From NCBI GenBank assembly GCA_045120135.1, contig JBGVEN010000010.1, positions 124,001 through 188,000 on the forward strand: a DNA stretch of 64,000 nucleotides. Direction: 5' to 3'. Positions 1 through 9,614 of the stretch are shown one piece after another. This DNA comes from SIG440 sp045120135 (lineage in GTDB: Bacteria; Bacillota; Clostridia; Monoglobales; Monoglobaceae). The translations under genes were made by a program, and so were the position numbers. The notes below the pieces were generated by a model. It did no database searches and was not told the DNA's origin. It saw nothing but the letters and a program-made list of their open reading frames with translations. The first letter of the stretch is position 1; the number at the start of each line of letters is the position of its first letter.

Positions 1-671
1 ATTTCTCCTATATAAATGCCATGACTTCCAGGTTCATCAAAACCCATTCCATCGGGACAGCCGGGGTATGCAAAATGTGTTTTCCCAAGCTTTTGTATTT
101 CGCTTCGCTTGTGTATATGCCCAAGTGCAAGATAATCAAAACAGCTTGCCTCAATTTGTGATGCGGTAATGGGATCATATTCGCTTGCTGTTAATTCCGC
201 CACAAGGTCTGCGTGAAGAACGCAAATGTTTATAAAGTCGGGGGAGGGAGTATCAAAACTCCGCATAAGTGAAATTCTTTCAAACCTGTCAGTAAATCCT
301 CCACCATATAGACGAACTTTCTTTTCGGGAAAATCAATGTACTCTCCAAAACCTTGAAAAATAATCACATTATCAGGAAACTTGTATCTGAGATAAACCG
401 AACCGGGACAAGCCGGGTCGTGGTTTCCGGGTGCGATTGCAATTGTTGTGTTTGGTATCTGCGCCATTGCGGAAATGATATTCTCTGCATTTTCCTGATA
501 TGGTGAATCAAATAAATCTCCACTAATCAGCAAAAAGTCAACACTTTCAGCTTTACAAAGGTTGATTATTTTATAAAAGGTGTTTTCGATTTCAATTTTG
601 CCGTTTTTTATACCCGTTCTCGCAGACCCAAGATGTAAATCTGCAGTATGAATTATTTTTACAGTATCCAT
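1..671 (-). CDS. Metallophosphoesterase, SbcD/YhaO-like (C-terminus beyond window)
   Basis: Starts at ATG 671 (complement) behind AAGGAT and runs off the left edge, so only about 223 N-terminal residues are visible. The calcineurin-type metal-binding motifs appear in order: TADLHLGS near residue 10, SGDLFDS, APGNHD, and ALGHIHKR near residue 190. This set is typical of the nuclease subunit SbcD and its relative YhaO, which cut DNA ends with an SbcC/YhaN-type ATPase partner. The partner would lie further left and is not visible. The motifs make a metallophosphoesterase secure; assignment to DNA repair is family inference, since other phosphodiesterases share the fold. Confidence 0.85.
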   Translation of the reverse strand, partial: MDTVKIIHTADLHLGSARTGIKNGKIEIENTFYKIINLCKAESVDFLLISGDLFDSPYQENAENIISAMAQIPNTTIAIAPGNHDPACPGSVYLRYKFPDNVIIFQGFGEYIDFPEKKVRLYGGGFTDRFERISLMRSFDTPSPDFINICVLHADLVAELTASEYDPITASQIEASCFDYLALGHIHKRSEIQKLGKTHFAYPGCPDGMGFDEPGSHGIYIGE

Positions 672-711
672 TTGTATTTATCCTTGTTTTTTAGAATTAC
701 ATATATGATTT

Positions 712-740
712 AGTATATACCATTTACAATCGGTTTTCAA
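712..740 (-). promoter_or_regulatory. Sigma-A type promoter for the metallophosphoesterase gene
   Basis: Read on the minus strand, TTGAAA (735-740) and TATACT (712-717) are separated by 17 bp and lie about 40 bp upstream of the start codon. Confidence 0.6.
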
Positions 741-830
741 TATTGTTTTTGTAATTTTTAATAAATTTTCGTTATCTTTCAAGGTGCCAATATTTAACAA
801 CATAAAGTTGCTAAAATATTGTAAAAATGT

Positions 831-847
831 CTTGACTATAAGTCAAG
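831..847. promoter_or_regulatory. Palindromic operator-like site over the -35 box
   Basis: CTTGACT-ATA-AGTCAAG is a perfect 7-bp inverted repeat with a 3-bp centre. It covers the -35 hexamer and the start of the spacer, the usual place for a repressor to block RNA polymerase. No cognate regulator is identifiable in the window. It could also form by chance around TTGACT. Confidence 0.45.
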
Positions 848-860
848 CTTTTGTTATAAT
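832..860 (+). promoter_or_regulatory. Sigma-A type promoter for the surface-protein cluster
   Basis: TTGACT (832-837) and a perfect TATAAT (855-860) are 17 bp apart. They lie about 137 bp upstream of the start codon at 998, which leaves a long AU-rich leader. The -35 box lies inside a perfect palindrome, listed separately. Confidence 0.8.
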
Positions 861-997
861 GTATAAACAAATATAATGCAAAAATGTGGCTGCTTGTATA
901 TTATATACGAAAAATTTCGCTAAATTTGAGCAATTTGTCAAAACTTTGTAAAATTATTAAATTTACATAAAATTATTTTTCAAAAGGAGAGAAAAAT

Positions 998-1999
998 ATG
1001 AAAAAACGAATTATTGCTTTACTTTCACTTGTTGCAATAATGGCAACAATGCTGACTGTTCCTGTCAGTGCGGAGCTTATTGTCAATGATACATTTGATG
1101 GTATGACCACCAAGCAGGATGTTATTGATGCGGGATGGGCACCATACAACTATAATGCATCAACAAATACCCCGGGTATGTGTGGTGAAGTTTCATTCCC
1201 AGATGGTGCATTCCGAATTGCTTATAAAGATGGTGTAAGATATTTTTGGAACAGAAGCTATACAGTCCCCACGCAAAATCATATTCTTATGTTTGATTTA
1301 AAGCCTGAAATGAATAGTGCGAAAGTAAACTTTCAGTTCTTTATTGGTTCGACCCGTGTTACCAAGCAGGACCATTGGATCCCGATTGCTAATGAGTGGT
1401 ACACATATATGTTTGTTGTAAGTGGAAACGCAACAAAGGTAGATGGTTATTATATGAAAAAAGACGATCCTTCCGGTTCTTGGAAAAAGATTGTATTTAA
1501 TAACGGAGATGCAAATGGTACCAAACCTGCAAACACTGATACAAAATTTAAATTTGGTTTTGATACAGGGTCTAGAGAAGACCAGACAGGCGCTATTTCT
1601 TATGACAATTTCCGTGTAATGGCTGGTTCTGTATCTTTTGATGATTTTGTAATAGGTGATACTGTAATTGAAAATGTTCAGGATATTACAGCGGGCACAC
1701 TTAAAGTGAATTATGAGATTGATAATGTTGCTGCTGACTTCGCTTTCGACTCAACCACAAATACATATCAGCTTAACGAAACTCCTGTTAAAGCGATAAT
1801 GGTTTGTTTTGATGAAAATATGAAGGTTATTGATTGCAAGGTTGAACAAAAAGAACTTTCGATTGGTGAAAATAATAATCTTTCAAGTGAGATAACCATA
1901 AGCTCTGATGATGTTGCTGGAATAAACAATAGTGGTTATGTTGGTATATACCTCTGGAAGGGAATGCAGCCTTTATGCGAAGCAAAGGTTTTGAATTAA
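998..1999 (+). CDS. Secreted protein, lectin-like fold
   Basis: A 333-aa secreted protein. Residues 1-25 form a signal peptide with a KKR start, a hydrophobic core and a VSA cleavage site. Residues about 26-215 are Trp/Phe/Asp-rich beta-type sequence with the pattern of a concanavalin-like domain (NDTFDG at the start, ISYDNFRV at the end). Residues about 225-333 form a second beta domain ending in YLWKGMQPLCEAKVLN. That tail matches the tail of the next protein (GMQPIFDAVELN), so the two are paralogs. There is no catalytic motif or anchor. The ATG follows AAAGGAGAG. A role in glycan binding or the envelope is inference from fold and neighbours. Confidence 0.7.
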   Translation: MKKRIIALLSLVAIMATMLTVPVSAELIVNDTFDGMTTKQDVIDAGWAPYNYNASTNTPGMCGEVSFPDGAFRIAYKDGVRYFWNRSYTVPTQNHILMFDLKPEMNSAKVNFQFFIGSTRVTKQDHWIPIANEWYTYMFVVSGNATKVDGYYMKKDDPSGSWKKIVFNNGDANGTKPANTDTKFKFGFDTGSREDQTGAISYDNFRVMAGSVSFDDFVIGDTVIENVQDITAGTLKVNYEIDNVAADFAFDSTTNTYQLNETPVKAIMVCFDENMKVIDCKVEQKELSIGENNNLSSEITISSDDVAGINNSGYVGIYLWKGMQPLCEAKVLN

Positions 2000-2054
2000 A
2001 AACGAAAAGCTTCCTTATTATATAATAATAGAATAGTAAAAAGGAGAGAGGAAA

Positions 2055-3077
2055 ATGAAAAAGAGAATTATGAGTCTGCTAGCAATTGTAGCTTTGCTTT
2101 CAAGTCTCATGGCTATGCCTGTAAATGCAGATATGGTACATAAAGAAAATTATGACAACTTCACAGCGGATGACAATCCAACAAGTGTTACTTCTTGGGT
2201 GGCATACGGTGGGGCTACTGGTGCTTCTTTTGAAGATGGTGACCTCAAAATTGAAAAAACAGAATCTACTACACCTATTTATGATTTAAGAATTACTACA
2301 AATGGTGACAATATGACACTCCTGTTTGATATGAAGCAGGCAAAAGCCCAAGGTGTTGGTGGTTACCTTCACACAGGCGGCGGAAGTCGTTTATCTTCAA
2401 GTGTATCAAATCCCGAAGCGTATAAATGGTACACACATATGTTTAGAGTAAGAGATAATGCTGAAACAGGTAAGAAGGAAGCTGACTGGTTTATTAAGGG
2501 TCCATTTGAAACGCCTGAAGAAAAAGAAGCTGCCACTTGGACAAAGAGAGGTACGCTTACTGGCATTAGTGATTCGGGTGACAGTGCCGGTATTAGATTA
2601 AATTTTGGTGCAACGAATGATACAAACCTTGGACAGATACTTTGGATTGATAATATTGAACTTCACCAGGGCTTATATATGAGTGAACGTAAATTCCAGA
2701 CCTCATACATCGATGGCGGTGCTCCCGTTGAAACCGAGGTTACAACGGTTGACGAAATTGTAGCGGCAGCAACAGCTCCCGCAGTTGCACTTGAAACAAA
2801 GCTTGATTTCTATGATTGTAATTTTGCCGTAGGAGATACAGCTTTTGGTCCTACACTTGATGTTCATCCGGTTCTTTTGGCACTTGACGAAAATGGTATG
2901 CTTCTTGATTGTGCAATTGCATCAAAATCGATAAACCCCCTTGGAATGGACAATAAGGTTACGGTTGGTTTACCTGATATAACAAGCTATGTAAATCAGA
3001 TTGACAAGGTTCAGCTCCTTATCTGGGATTCAATTGAGGGTATGCAGCCGATATTTGACGCTGTTGAATTGAATTAA
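2055..3077 (+). CDS. Secreted protein, paralog of the preceding gene
   Basis: A 340-aa protein with the signal peptide MKKRIMSLLAIVALL... ending at VNA near residue 26. Residues about 27-210 are a lectin-like beta domain; YKWYTHMFRVRDN and LWIDNIEL resemble EWYTYMFVVSGN and ISYDNFRV in the upstream protein. The C-terminal 120 residues include VLLALDENGMLLDC, parallel to the upstream IMVCFDENMKVIDC. The two genes therefore arose by tandem duplication and have diverged. The ATG follows AAAGGAGAGAGG, 55 bp after the previous stop, so co-transcription is likely. No enzyme motif was recognised. Confidence 0.7.
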   Translation: MKKRIMSLLAIVALLSSLMAMPVNADMVHKENYDNFTADDNPTSVTSWVAYGGATGASFEDGDLKIEKTESTTPIYDLRITTNGDNMTLLFDMKQAKAQGVGGYLHTGGGSRLSSSVSNPEAYKWYTHMFRVRDNAETGKKEADWFIKGPFETPEEKEAATWTKRGTLTGISDSGDSAGIRLNFGATNDTNLGQILWIDNIELHQGLYMSERKFQTSYIDGGAPVETEVTTVDEIVAAATAPAVALETKLDFYDCNFAVGDTAFGPTLDVHPVLLALDENGMLLDCAIASKSINPLGMDNKVTVGLPDITSYVNQIDKVQLLIWDSIEGMQPIFDAVELN

Positions 3078-3158
3078 AGGGTGTTTAGCTAAAAGAAGTT
3101 AATCTTTAATATTTCGCATATGTACGAAATTTAAATAAACGAAAGGACGGAAACAATT

Positions 3159-6100
3159 ATGAAAAGACTTAAAAGTTTTCTTTGTATAACTCTGGCTTGC
3201 ATCCTTATGTTTTCAACACTTGCTGTTAATGCGGCACCATCAATTGAAAACGCAGATACAAACCTTGGTTATATTCAGAACCTTAAGAGTACAGTTGTTG
3301 CAAACACTATTACAATTGAGGGTACTGCTCCTGCGGCAGAAAGTATTGTTACTTTCTGGATTCAGCAGAATGCATCAACTCCCGTTGATTTGCTCTTTTA
3401 TCAGTATAAAACAAAATCAGATGCAAATGGTGCGTTTAAACTGAAGTTTACACTTAACACAAGTAAGTTTGATGTTTCTAATGGTGACACTGCAACGCTT
3501 AAAATAGGCGGACTGGGACTTAATACATATACTGAAACCATTAATTTGTATACAGAGGCAGATGTTGCAGCTTGTGAAAATGCGATTGCATCTATTAACC
3601 CTGTAACTCCGGACCTGGATACATTCCTTATGAACAACACAGGTTTAATGGGACTTACAACTCCTAATGCGGGAGAGATTGCAATAATTGAAAAATATTA
3701 TGCTTCAAATCCGCTTGACGGAAACGAAACATTTACTGAAATCATTGCTGAGTTCACTGCACTTTATGAAAAGCTTGAACAGCACAAGGCTCTTGTTGTT
3801 GAAATTGATGCGGCTGCAAAAGGTACAAGTGTTGATGATTTTAGTGCTGTTATAACTGATACAGATAACGCTGCACTTCTTGCAGAATACGGTATAGAAT
3901 TTGATACAACAGGGGTATACCTTCCCGGAAGACTTTGGGAAAGAATGCTTACAGCGTTAGGTTATGCAACAATTGAGGATGTAAAGGCGGCATTTGATAC
4001 AGCAAAAACAACTCAGATTGATAATGAATCAGATTGTGCAATGTATTTTAAGCATATCGGTACCTCAGCATATACGATGGAAGGCTTCTTTGATACTTAT
4101 GCAGATTTTCTTGGTATAGAAATAACAGCAGATCCTGCAGAAAAAGAAAAGCAGCTTGATATTCTTGAAAAATACTACCAGAATATTACTATTGCCGCCA
4201 ATGCGGGGGTTGAAGAGGTAGTACAGACAATCGACGCACTTTTTGCTGACTTTGAGGCTCACGAGGCACTTGTTGTAGAAATTGACGCAGCAGCAAAAGG
4301 CAGCGATGCGGATGTTCTTTGCGAGCTTATTACAAATGAGGCTACAGCAGCCCGTCTTGCAAGATATGGCAGTAGCGTTGTGTTTGATATGACAGGCGTT
4401 ACATTATCAAATGTTTTTTGGGCAAAAATGCTTAATGCCGAAGGTTACGATTCAATAGAGGCAGTAAAAACTGCGTTTGATGCAAAGCGCACAGAACATA
4501 CTTCCATTGAGACTGCTTGCGTTGCTAAATTTAGAGACGTTAAAGCAGGTGTGTGCACCCTGGAGGAATTCTACACAGATTATATAACCCTGCTAGATGT
4601 TTCTCAGATAAAATATGATAATATTATATCTGAAAATAAAACTGATATTTTGAATATATATTTTGCTGAGCTTGATCTTACTGGTAATATAACAGCGAAA
4701 GATGTTGAAACAATGGCGAATGCTATTGTTGACAAAACATTAAAACACATAGATCTGGTTGAGAAAATCGATGAGTACGCAAAGGGCACAGATGCAGAAG
4801 AAATAGAGCGTGTTCTTACAAACAAAGTTGAATATGGAGATATAGTTGATTTTGCAACAACACGAGGCATTGTGAACAGGCTTGATATGTGGAAGAGAAT
4901 GCTTAATCCAGAAGGTTACGCTACTCTTGAAGATATTAAGACAGCGTTTGAATCTGCATATAATACACAGCTCGCTCTAGATAAGGAGAGCGGCGGTGTT
5001 GTAACAGAACGAGATCGCGAATTCCTTGACAGATGGTCTATAAAAAATGTTGCAAACCTTATTACAATTGAAGGTTATCTTGATGGTAAGGATGTTGCAA
5101 ACATCACATACCATGTTGCGGGTGCGGATGCCGTAGAGGCTGTCGGTTTCAATGGTTTAAATATTGACCCAACAAAAACACTAATGATTACTCAGAAAAA
5201 GTCCGAAAAATACAGAGACCCCGAGACCAAGAAGATGGTAAATACCGACACAGTTCTTAAAAATCAGTTCCTGCTCAATACTGCAAGAATAGGTGAGGAG
5301 TCTACTGGTGTACTTAGAATAAGTGCTCCCGACACAGACACCTATCAGTTCTGTATTAATCTTTACCCACAGGCACAGATTGACTCGATGATATCTGAAT
5401 TCGGAACAATAACTACACCTGATGAACTTAATACATTTGTTGAAAATAACAAGGTAATCCTTGATACAACCGGCGGCTATAACTCAAATAAGCTTGCAGT
5501 TATGTTTGACCTTTACAGCGAAGACGAAAATACTTATACAGATGGTATATCTGTTGCATCAAAATTCATTGCACTTAACGACGGCACAGCTTTGGCGCAA
5601 AACTTTATAGAGGCAATTAACGATGCTGCAGACCCCGAAAAGGGCGGCAGAGCAGGTCTTATCCAACAGGTTGTTGAGCAAACCTATTCTGATGAAGATT
5701 TAAAGAATGTTTCAGAAAAGTATGCATATGTTCTTGAAAAATCGGAAGAAGTTTCAGATCGTACAGATGATGCTGTTGTCACACTTTATGATGAACTTGT
5801 AGGTCAGTCATTTGTTACCATAGCAGACCTTAAAACTGCATTTGACGATGCCCTTGAGGTTGCAATTCCTGGTGACTCCGGTTCTGGTTCTGGTTCTGGC
5901 AGTGGTTCAGGTTCTGGCGGCTCCGGTGGCGTAGGTGGTGGTGCTACCACAAGCAAGCCTTCGGATATAGGTGGCGGAGGTAAGGATGAAAATTCTTATC
6001 AGGTTGGAATTTCTGATAACTATTATGTTGAAGACCTCACTCACGAAATCCCAGATGAAGACAAGCCGGTTGCTCCATTCAAGGATGTAGACAGTGCATA

Positions 6101-6632
6101 CAGCTGGGCTAAAACTGCAATTGACGGTCTGCGTCAGAATGCTATTATAAAGGGTGACGGCGACGGAATGTTCAGACCGGGCGCAACCATGACCCGTGAA
6201 GAATATCTGGCTATACTGCTTAGAACATTTGGTGTAACCATTTCAAGCGATGAAAATGTTACATTTAGTGATGTTGATAATGATGCGTGGTACGCAGATG
6301 TTGTTGCAACAGCACAGAAACTTGGTGTTACAAATGGTGTAGGAAACAACAAATTCGGTATCGGTCAGAGCATTGCACGTGCAGATATGGTTGTTCTTGC
6401 AGCAAGACTTGCAGCAGCAAAAAATATAGTTATTCCTCAGAGTGAAGCTGCAGTTGTGTTTAATGACTTCACATCAATTCCCGATTATGCTTATGAAGCA
6501 GTTGTTACATTCCAGCAGGCAGCTTTTGTCAGCGGTGATGACAAAGGTAACTTCAATGCAACAAGTGCATCAACCAGAGCGGAAGCAGCTGTTTTATTCT
6601 GGAATATGTACGAACAGATATTTGCAAAATAG
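3159..6632 (+). CDS. S-layer-homology surface protein with repeated helical modules
   Basis: A 1157-aa exported protein anchored at the cell surface. The signal peptide ends at VNA near residue 26. A beta domain (about 30-125) recurs at about 625-740; both contain a NTITIEG or NLITIEG strand and end in NLYTEA or NLYPQA. Between them are three copies of a roughly 160-residue helical repeat (about 182-345, 345-508, 508-607) sharing KGT/S, a W-x-RML-like box and GYATIEDVKAAFD; a fourth, weaker copy lies at 770-905. A Gly/Ser linker (about 907-940) leads to three C-terminal SLH domains (about 972-1157; KDVDSAYSWAKTAIDGL, SDVDNDAWYADVV, NDFTSIPDYAYEAV). SLH domains normally bind pyruvylated wall polymers. 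The function of the helical repeats is unknown. Confidence 0.85.
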   Translation: MKRLKSFLCITLACILMFSTLAVNAAPSIENADTNLGYIQNLKSTVVANTITIEGTAPAAESIVTFWIQQNASTPVDLLFYQYKTKSDANGAFKLKFTLNTSKFDVSNGDTATLKIGGLGLNTYTETINLYTEADVAACENAIASINPVTPDLDTFLMNNTGLMGLTTPNAGEIAIIEKYYASNPLDGNETFTEIIAEFTALYEKLEQHKALVVEIDAAAKGTSVDDFSAVITDTDNAALLAEYGIEFDTTGVYLPGRLWERMLTALGYATIEDVKAAFDTAKTTQIDNESDCAMYFKHIGTSAYTMEGFFDTYADFLGIEITADPAEKEKQLDILEKYYQNITIAANAGVEEVVQTIDALFADFEAHEALVVEIDAAAKGSDADVLCELITNEATAARLARYGSSVVFDMTGVTLSNVFWAKMLNAEGYDSIEAVKTAFDAKRTEHTSIETACVAKFRDVKAGVCTLEEFYTDYITLLDVSQIKYDNIISENKTDILNIYFAELDLTGNITAKDVETMANAIVDKTLKHIDLVEKIDEYAKGTDAEEIERVLTNKVEYGDIVDFATTRGIVNRLDMWKRMLNPEGYATLEDIKTAFESAYNTQLALDKESGGVVTERDREFLDRWSIKNVANLITIEGYLDGKDVANITYHVAGADAVEAVGFNGLNIDPTKTLMITQKKSEKYRDPETKKMVNTDTVLKNQFLLNTARIGEESTGVLRISAPDTDTYQFCINLYPQAQIDSMISEFGTITTPDELNTFVENNKVILDTTGGYNSNKLAVMFDLYSEDENTYTDGISVASKFIALNDGTALAQNFIEAINDAADPEKGGRAGLIQQVVEQTYSDEDLKNVSEKYAYVLEKSEEVSDRTDDAVVTLYDELVGQSFVTIADLKTAFDDALEVAIPGDSGSGSGSGSGSGSGGSGGVGGGATTSKPSDIGGGGKDENSYQVGISDNYYVEDLTHEIPDEDKPVAPFKDVDSAYSWAKTAIDGLRQNAIIKGDGDGMFRPGATMTREEYLAILLRTFGVTISSDENVTFSDVDNDAWYADVVATAQKLGVTNGVGNNKFGIGQSIARADMVVLAARLAAAKNIVIPQSEAAVVFNDFTSIPDYAYEAVVTFQQAAFVSGDDKGNFNATSASTRAEAAVLFWNMYEQIFAK
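5880..5946 (+). repeat. Short GGTTCTGG-type repeat coding for a Gly/Ser linker
   Basis: Near-identical GGTTCT units in tandem encode a GSGSGSGSGSGSGG linker just before the SLH domains. Low-complexity tracts like this can change length by replication slippage in 6-bp steps, which would keep the frame and vary the linker length. Confidence 0.75.
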
Positions 6633-6661
6633 AATTAAAACAGTATAAACAAAGTCAAAGC

Positions 6662-6690
6662 CCGGGGCTTTGAATGATAATAAGCCCCGG
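6662..6690 (+). terminator. Hairpin after the first SLH gene (weak terminator)
   Basis: CCGGGGCTT (6662-6670) pairs with AAGCCCCGG (6682-6690) over an 11-nt loop. It is followed only by ATTTTC, so termination may be partial and allow readthrough into the next gene. Confidence 0.5.
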
Positions 6691-6721
6691 ATTTTCAAAA
6701 GTATATGAAAGGAAGGATAAG

Positions 6722-9484
6722 ATGAATATGAAAAAGATTATAGCTTTTATGCTTTCTCTGGCTGTTGTGCTTACAGGCATAATCATACCTGCATACTCAG
6801 CTGAAATAGAGCTTCCATACACCGAGGAGCAGATAGAGCTTATCCATAAGCTTAATGTTATCGATCGAAGCTTTGTTGAGAAGAATTCCACTACCTTAAT
6901 GAGTCGTAGCGGCTTTGCTTACTATGTTGAACGTCTTGCGGGCACCGAACTCGCAAAAAAAGAGAGCGGCTTTAATGCATTATACAAGGACGTTACCACC
7001 GAACATCAGTATTATTTATGGATTAAGACAATGACAGAAGCGGGATTTATGAATGGCTTCCCCGACGGAACATTCCGCCCGGCTGATAGTATTGCATCAA
7101 TGGATGCAGCAAAGGTTCTGCTTTATTGTATAGGTTACAAGCCATATATTAATGTGATGGGCTTTAACTATGTACTTAACAAGACTGATATTTTAAATGG
7201 TGTAGGTGTTAAAGACCAAATTACCATAGCGGAATATGTTGTTTTGGTATACAATATGCTTCACACACCTGCTATCCGTATGACCGGTGTTGATTCAAAC
7301 GGTGGCGTGTTTGAACTTGATGAAAGCTATCTCGGTTTTGACCACATCTATAACATTATCTATGGCAATGGTGTTGTTAATGAAGTTCCCGGTTCAAGAC
7401 TTGCAAGACCTTATGACGGACTTGCAAAGGACGAAATAAGAATTGATGAATCAATGTTTATTCACCAACTAACAAATGTTGACGAATACCTTGGTTATAA
7501 TGTAAATTACTATTACAAAAAGGGTAAAGACGGAAAATCCCATCTTTTCTATATGGCAAAATCATCACGAAATAACGAATTTGTTCTTAAAGCTGATGAT
7601 ATTTATGACTTTAATAATTATACCTATACATACTTCAAGGGTGACGAAACAAAGAAGGTAAGTATCGACCCCAAAACAAATGTTATCTATAATGGTATAG
7701 CATATCCGGCTTATACAAAAGCGGATATGATACCAGGCTTTGGTACAGTTACACTTCTTGATAACAACGACGACAATGTTTATGATGTTGCAAGAATTGA
7801 CAGTTATGAATTCTACCTTGTAAATGGTGCAGACGCTAAAAAGAAGACCATTTCGGATATCCGCGAGAGTATAAGGATGCTTGAACTTGAAACAGCTGAC
7901 GAACTCACAATTACCTGGGATGGTGAAGAATATCCCCTTGAAAGAATTATCAAAGGTGATTTCCTCGTAGTAAAACGTACAAAGGAAGATTCGGGCTATT
8001 ATCGTATAAGCATTGATGTTCGAAAGGACGCAAGAGAACTTACTGAGGTTGAGGACTTTAATCTTAAAAAAGGAACACTCAAGGGTGGCGGTCTTGATTA
8101 CACAATGTGGTCAAAAATGTGTGAAGATGATGTAGAATCCCAAAAAGCACTTGTTGTTGGAAATATGGTTACACTTTACTTCTGCGACGGTATTGTTGTA
8201 AGAGTAGAAAAGGGTACCGGAGCCTCGGCAAAATATGGTTACCTCATTGCGATTAATGGGGAGGGTGAATTCTCAGATATAAAAACTCAGTACAAGCTTT
8301 GTAACGATAAAGCTGAAGTTGGAGTTTACGATATGGCAAAAACCATAAAGATTGACGGTAAGGCACTGAAAGCGTTTGACGATATTTCACTAGCTCTTTC
8401 ACGTGGTGCACAGTTTGATGCAAAATATTACTCTCCGTCATATCCTCACGCACAGGTTGTAAGGTATGAATTGAGCGAAACAGGACTTCTTAAATCCTTG
8501 GATACAATTATTCATAATGAAGCACTTGAAGATGCTGAAACAGCACTTGCGGTAGGCACAGCTGACGAAGCAAAACGCAATGTGGCTCATACTGACCGTG
8601 GCGTGATTGCAAACCGCAACATGTACGGACAGAACTTCAGTCTTTACAATGATAATAACGAACTTATTCTTACAAGAAATTCAAACATAACTACAATGCT
8701 TCAAATCCCCAAAACAGACCGTGGCGATGAAGATGGTTACAAAGTATTTGTATGGGACGATAGTGAAGATATTGTTGAAGCTAAGTTCTATAATCCGGAT
8801 GATGTAAAGGTAGTAAGCGGTCTCTATGTTTATGCGGATACAACCATTGATACACCAATGTCGTATACAGTACGACCCATCATTGTAAAAAACATTACCG
8901 TTGAATTGGATGAAAATGAAGACAAAGTTTATGTTATTAATGCTTATTCGCAGAAAACCGAAGTAACATATTACTCAAAAGAGGGTGATATTCCCAATAT
9001 TGAGAATATTGCGGTAGGTGATATGATTCGCGCTGAGGTTGATAGTGAAAAGTACATTATTAAGTTCCAGAAATTCTTTGATGCTGCAACAGGCAGACTG
9101 GTTGCATCAGAAACAGTAGCCGGCGAAGGTAAGATGGTGTTATTTGATCCCAGTCGTCCCAATATGAGACCTCTCGTTATGTATACAAAGGCTCTCCATG
9201 TTGTACCGATTAATATGAAGAATAGTGTGCTTCGTGTAACAACTTCAACTCCTTTAGATGGTGATGATTACGATCCGGAGAATGAAGCTCTGATGGATAA
9301 CCTCCTGTATCCAAACACCAATTTCTACAAGTACACAATGGTTCGCGGTCAGGCAGTGGTTGAACCGGCAACAACAAGTGACATTGTAACATACAAGGCA
9401 AACAATATAAATCCTTCAGAAATGATTCTTGTTACTTACAATAACGGTCTTAACTACGCTTATATTATAGGCAAAGGCGAATAA
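6722..9484 (+). CDS. S-layer-homology protein with N-terminal SLH domains
   Basis: A 920-aa protein starting at ATG 6722, which lies 7 nt after AAGGA and begins a good signal peptide (MNMKKIIAF..., cleavage after YSA near residue 27). The upstream in-frame ATG at 6674 falls inside a hairpin and has no ribosome site. SLH-type sequence fills about residues 30-200, with the hallmark MTEAGFMNGFPDGTFRPADS. The remaining 700 residues are beta-rich with many short charged turns and no catalytic motif. This arrangement fits a structural S-layer or wall-attached protein. It carries SLH at the N-terminus, whereas its upstream neighbour carries SLH at the C-terminus. Confidence 0.8.
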   Translation: MNMKKIIAFMLSLAVVLTGIIIPAYSAEIELPYTEEQIELIHKLNVIDRSFVEKNSTTLMSRSGFAYYVERLAGTELAKKESGFNALYKDVTTEHQYYLWIKTMTEAGFMNGFPDGTFRPADSIASMDAAKVLLYCIGYKPYINVMGFNYVLNKTDILNGVGVKDQITIAEYVVLVYNMLHTPAIRMTGVDSNGGVFELDESYLGFDHIYNIIYGNGVVNEVPGSRLARPYDGLAKDEIRIDESMFIHQLTNVDEYLGYNVNYYYKKGKDGKSHLFYMAKSSRNNEFVLKADDIYDFNNYTYTYFKGDETKKVSIDPKTNVIYNGIAYPAYTKADMIPGFGTVTLLDNNDDNVYDVARIDSYEFYLVNGADAKKKTISDIRESIRMLELETADELTITWDGEEYPLERIIKGDFLVVKRTKEDSGYYRISIDVRKDARELTEVEDFNLKKGTLKGGGLDYTMWSKMCEDDVESQKALVVGNMVTLYFCDGIVVRVEKGTGASAKYGYLIAINGEGEFSDIKTQYKLCNDKAEVGVYDMAKTIKIDGKALKAFDDISLALSRGAQFDAKYYSPSYPHAQVVRYELSETGLLKSLDTIIHNEALEDAETALAVGTADEAKRNVAHTDRGVIANRNMYGQNFSLYNDNNELILTRNSNITTMLQIPKTDRGDEDGYKVFVWDDSEDIVEAKFYNPDDVKVVSGLYVYADTTIDTPMSYTVRPIIVKNITVELDENEDKVYVINAYSQKTEVTYYSKEGDIPNIENIAVGDMIRAEVDSEKYIIKFQKFFDAATGRLVASETVAGEGKMVLFDPSRPNMRPLVMYTKALHVVPINMKNSVLRVTTSTPLDGDDYDPENEALMDNLLYPNTNFYKYTMVRGQAVVEPATTSDIVTYKANNINPSEMILVTYNNGLNYAYIIGKGE

Positions 9485-9495
9485 AAATTACCTTG

Positions 9496-9529
9496 TCTGA
9501 CACTGTCAGCTTAAACTGACAGTGTCAGA
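9496..9529. promoter_or_regulatory. 14-bp hairpin made of two CTGACAnTGTCAG palindromes
   Basis: Positions 9496-9509 pair perfectly with 9516-9529 over a 6-nt loop. Each arm is itself a 13-bp palindrome: CTGACA-C-TGTCAG (9497-9509) and CTGACA-G-TGTCAG (9516-9528). No T-run follows, so a normal intrinsic terminator is doubtful. The two dyads, 19 bp centre to centre, could be paired operator sites for the gene at 9615 or an RNA processing or stability hairpin after the gene ending at 9484. Confidence 0.5.
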
Positions 9530-9614
9530 ACAAAAAGAATTTCCATTTTAAAAGCTCTTATCCCGCCCACGGATAAGAAGGCTAAAATCAGGTGGGCTGA
9601 AAGGTATGGAAATT

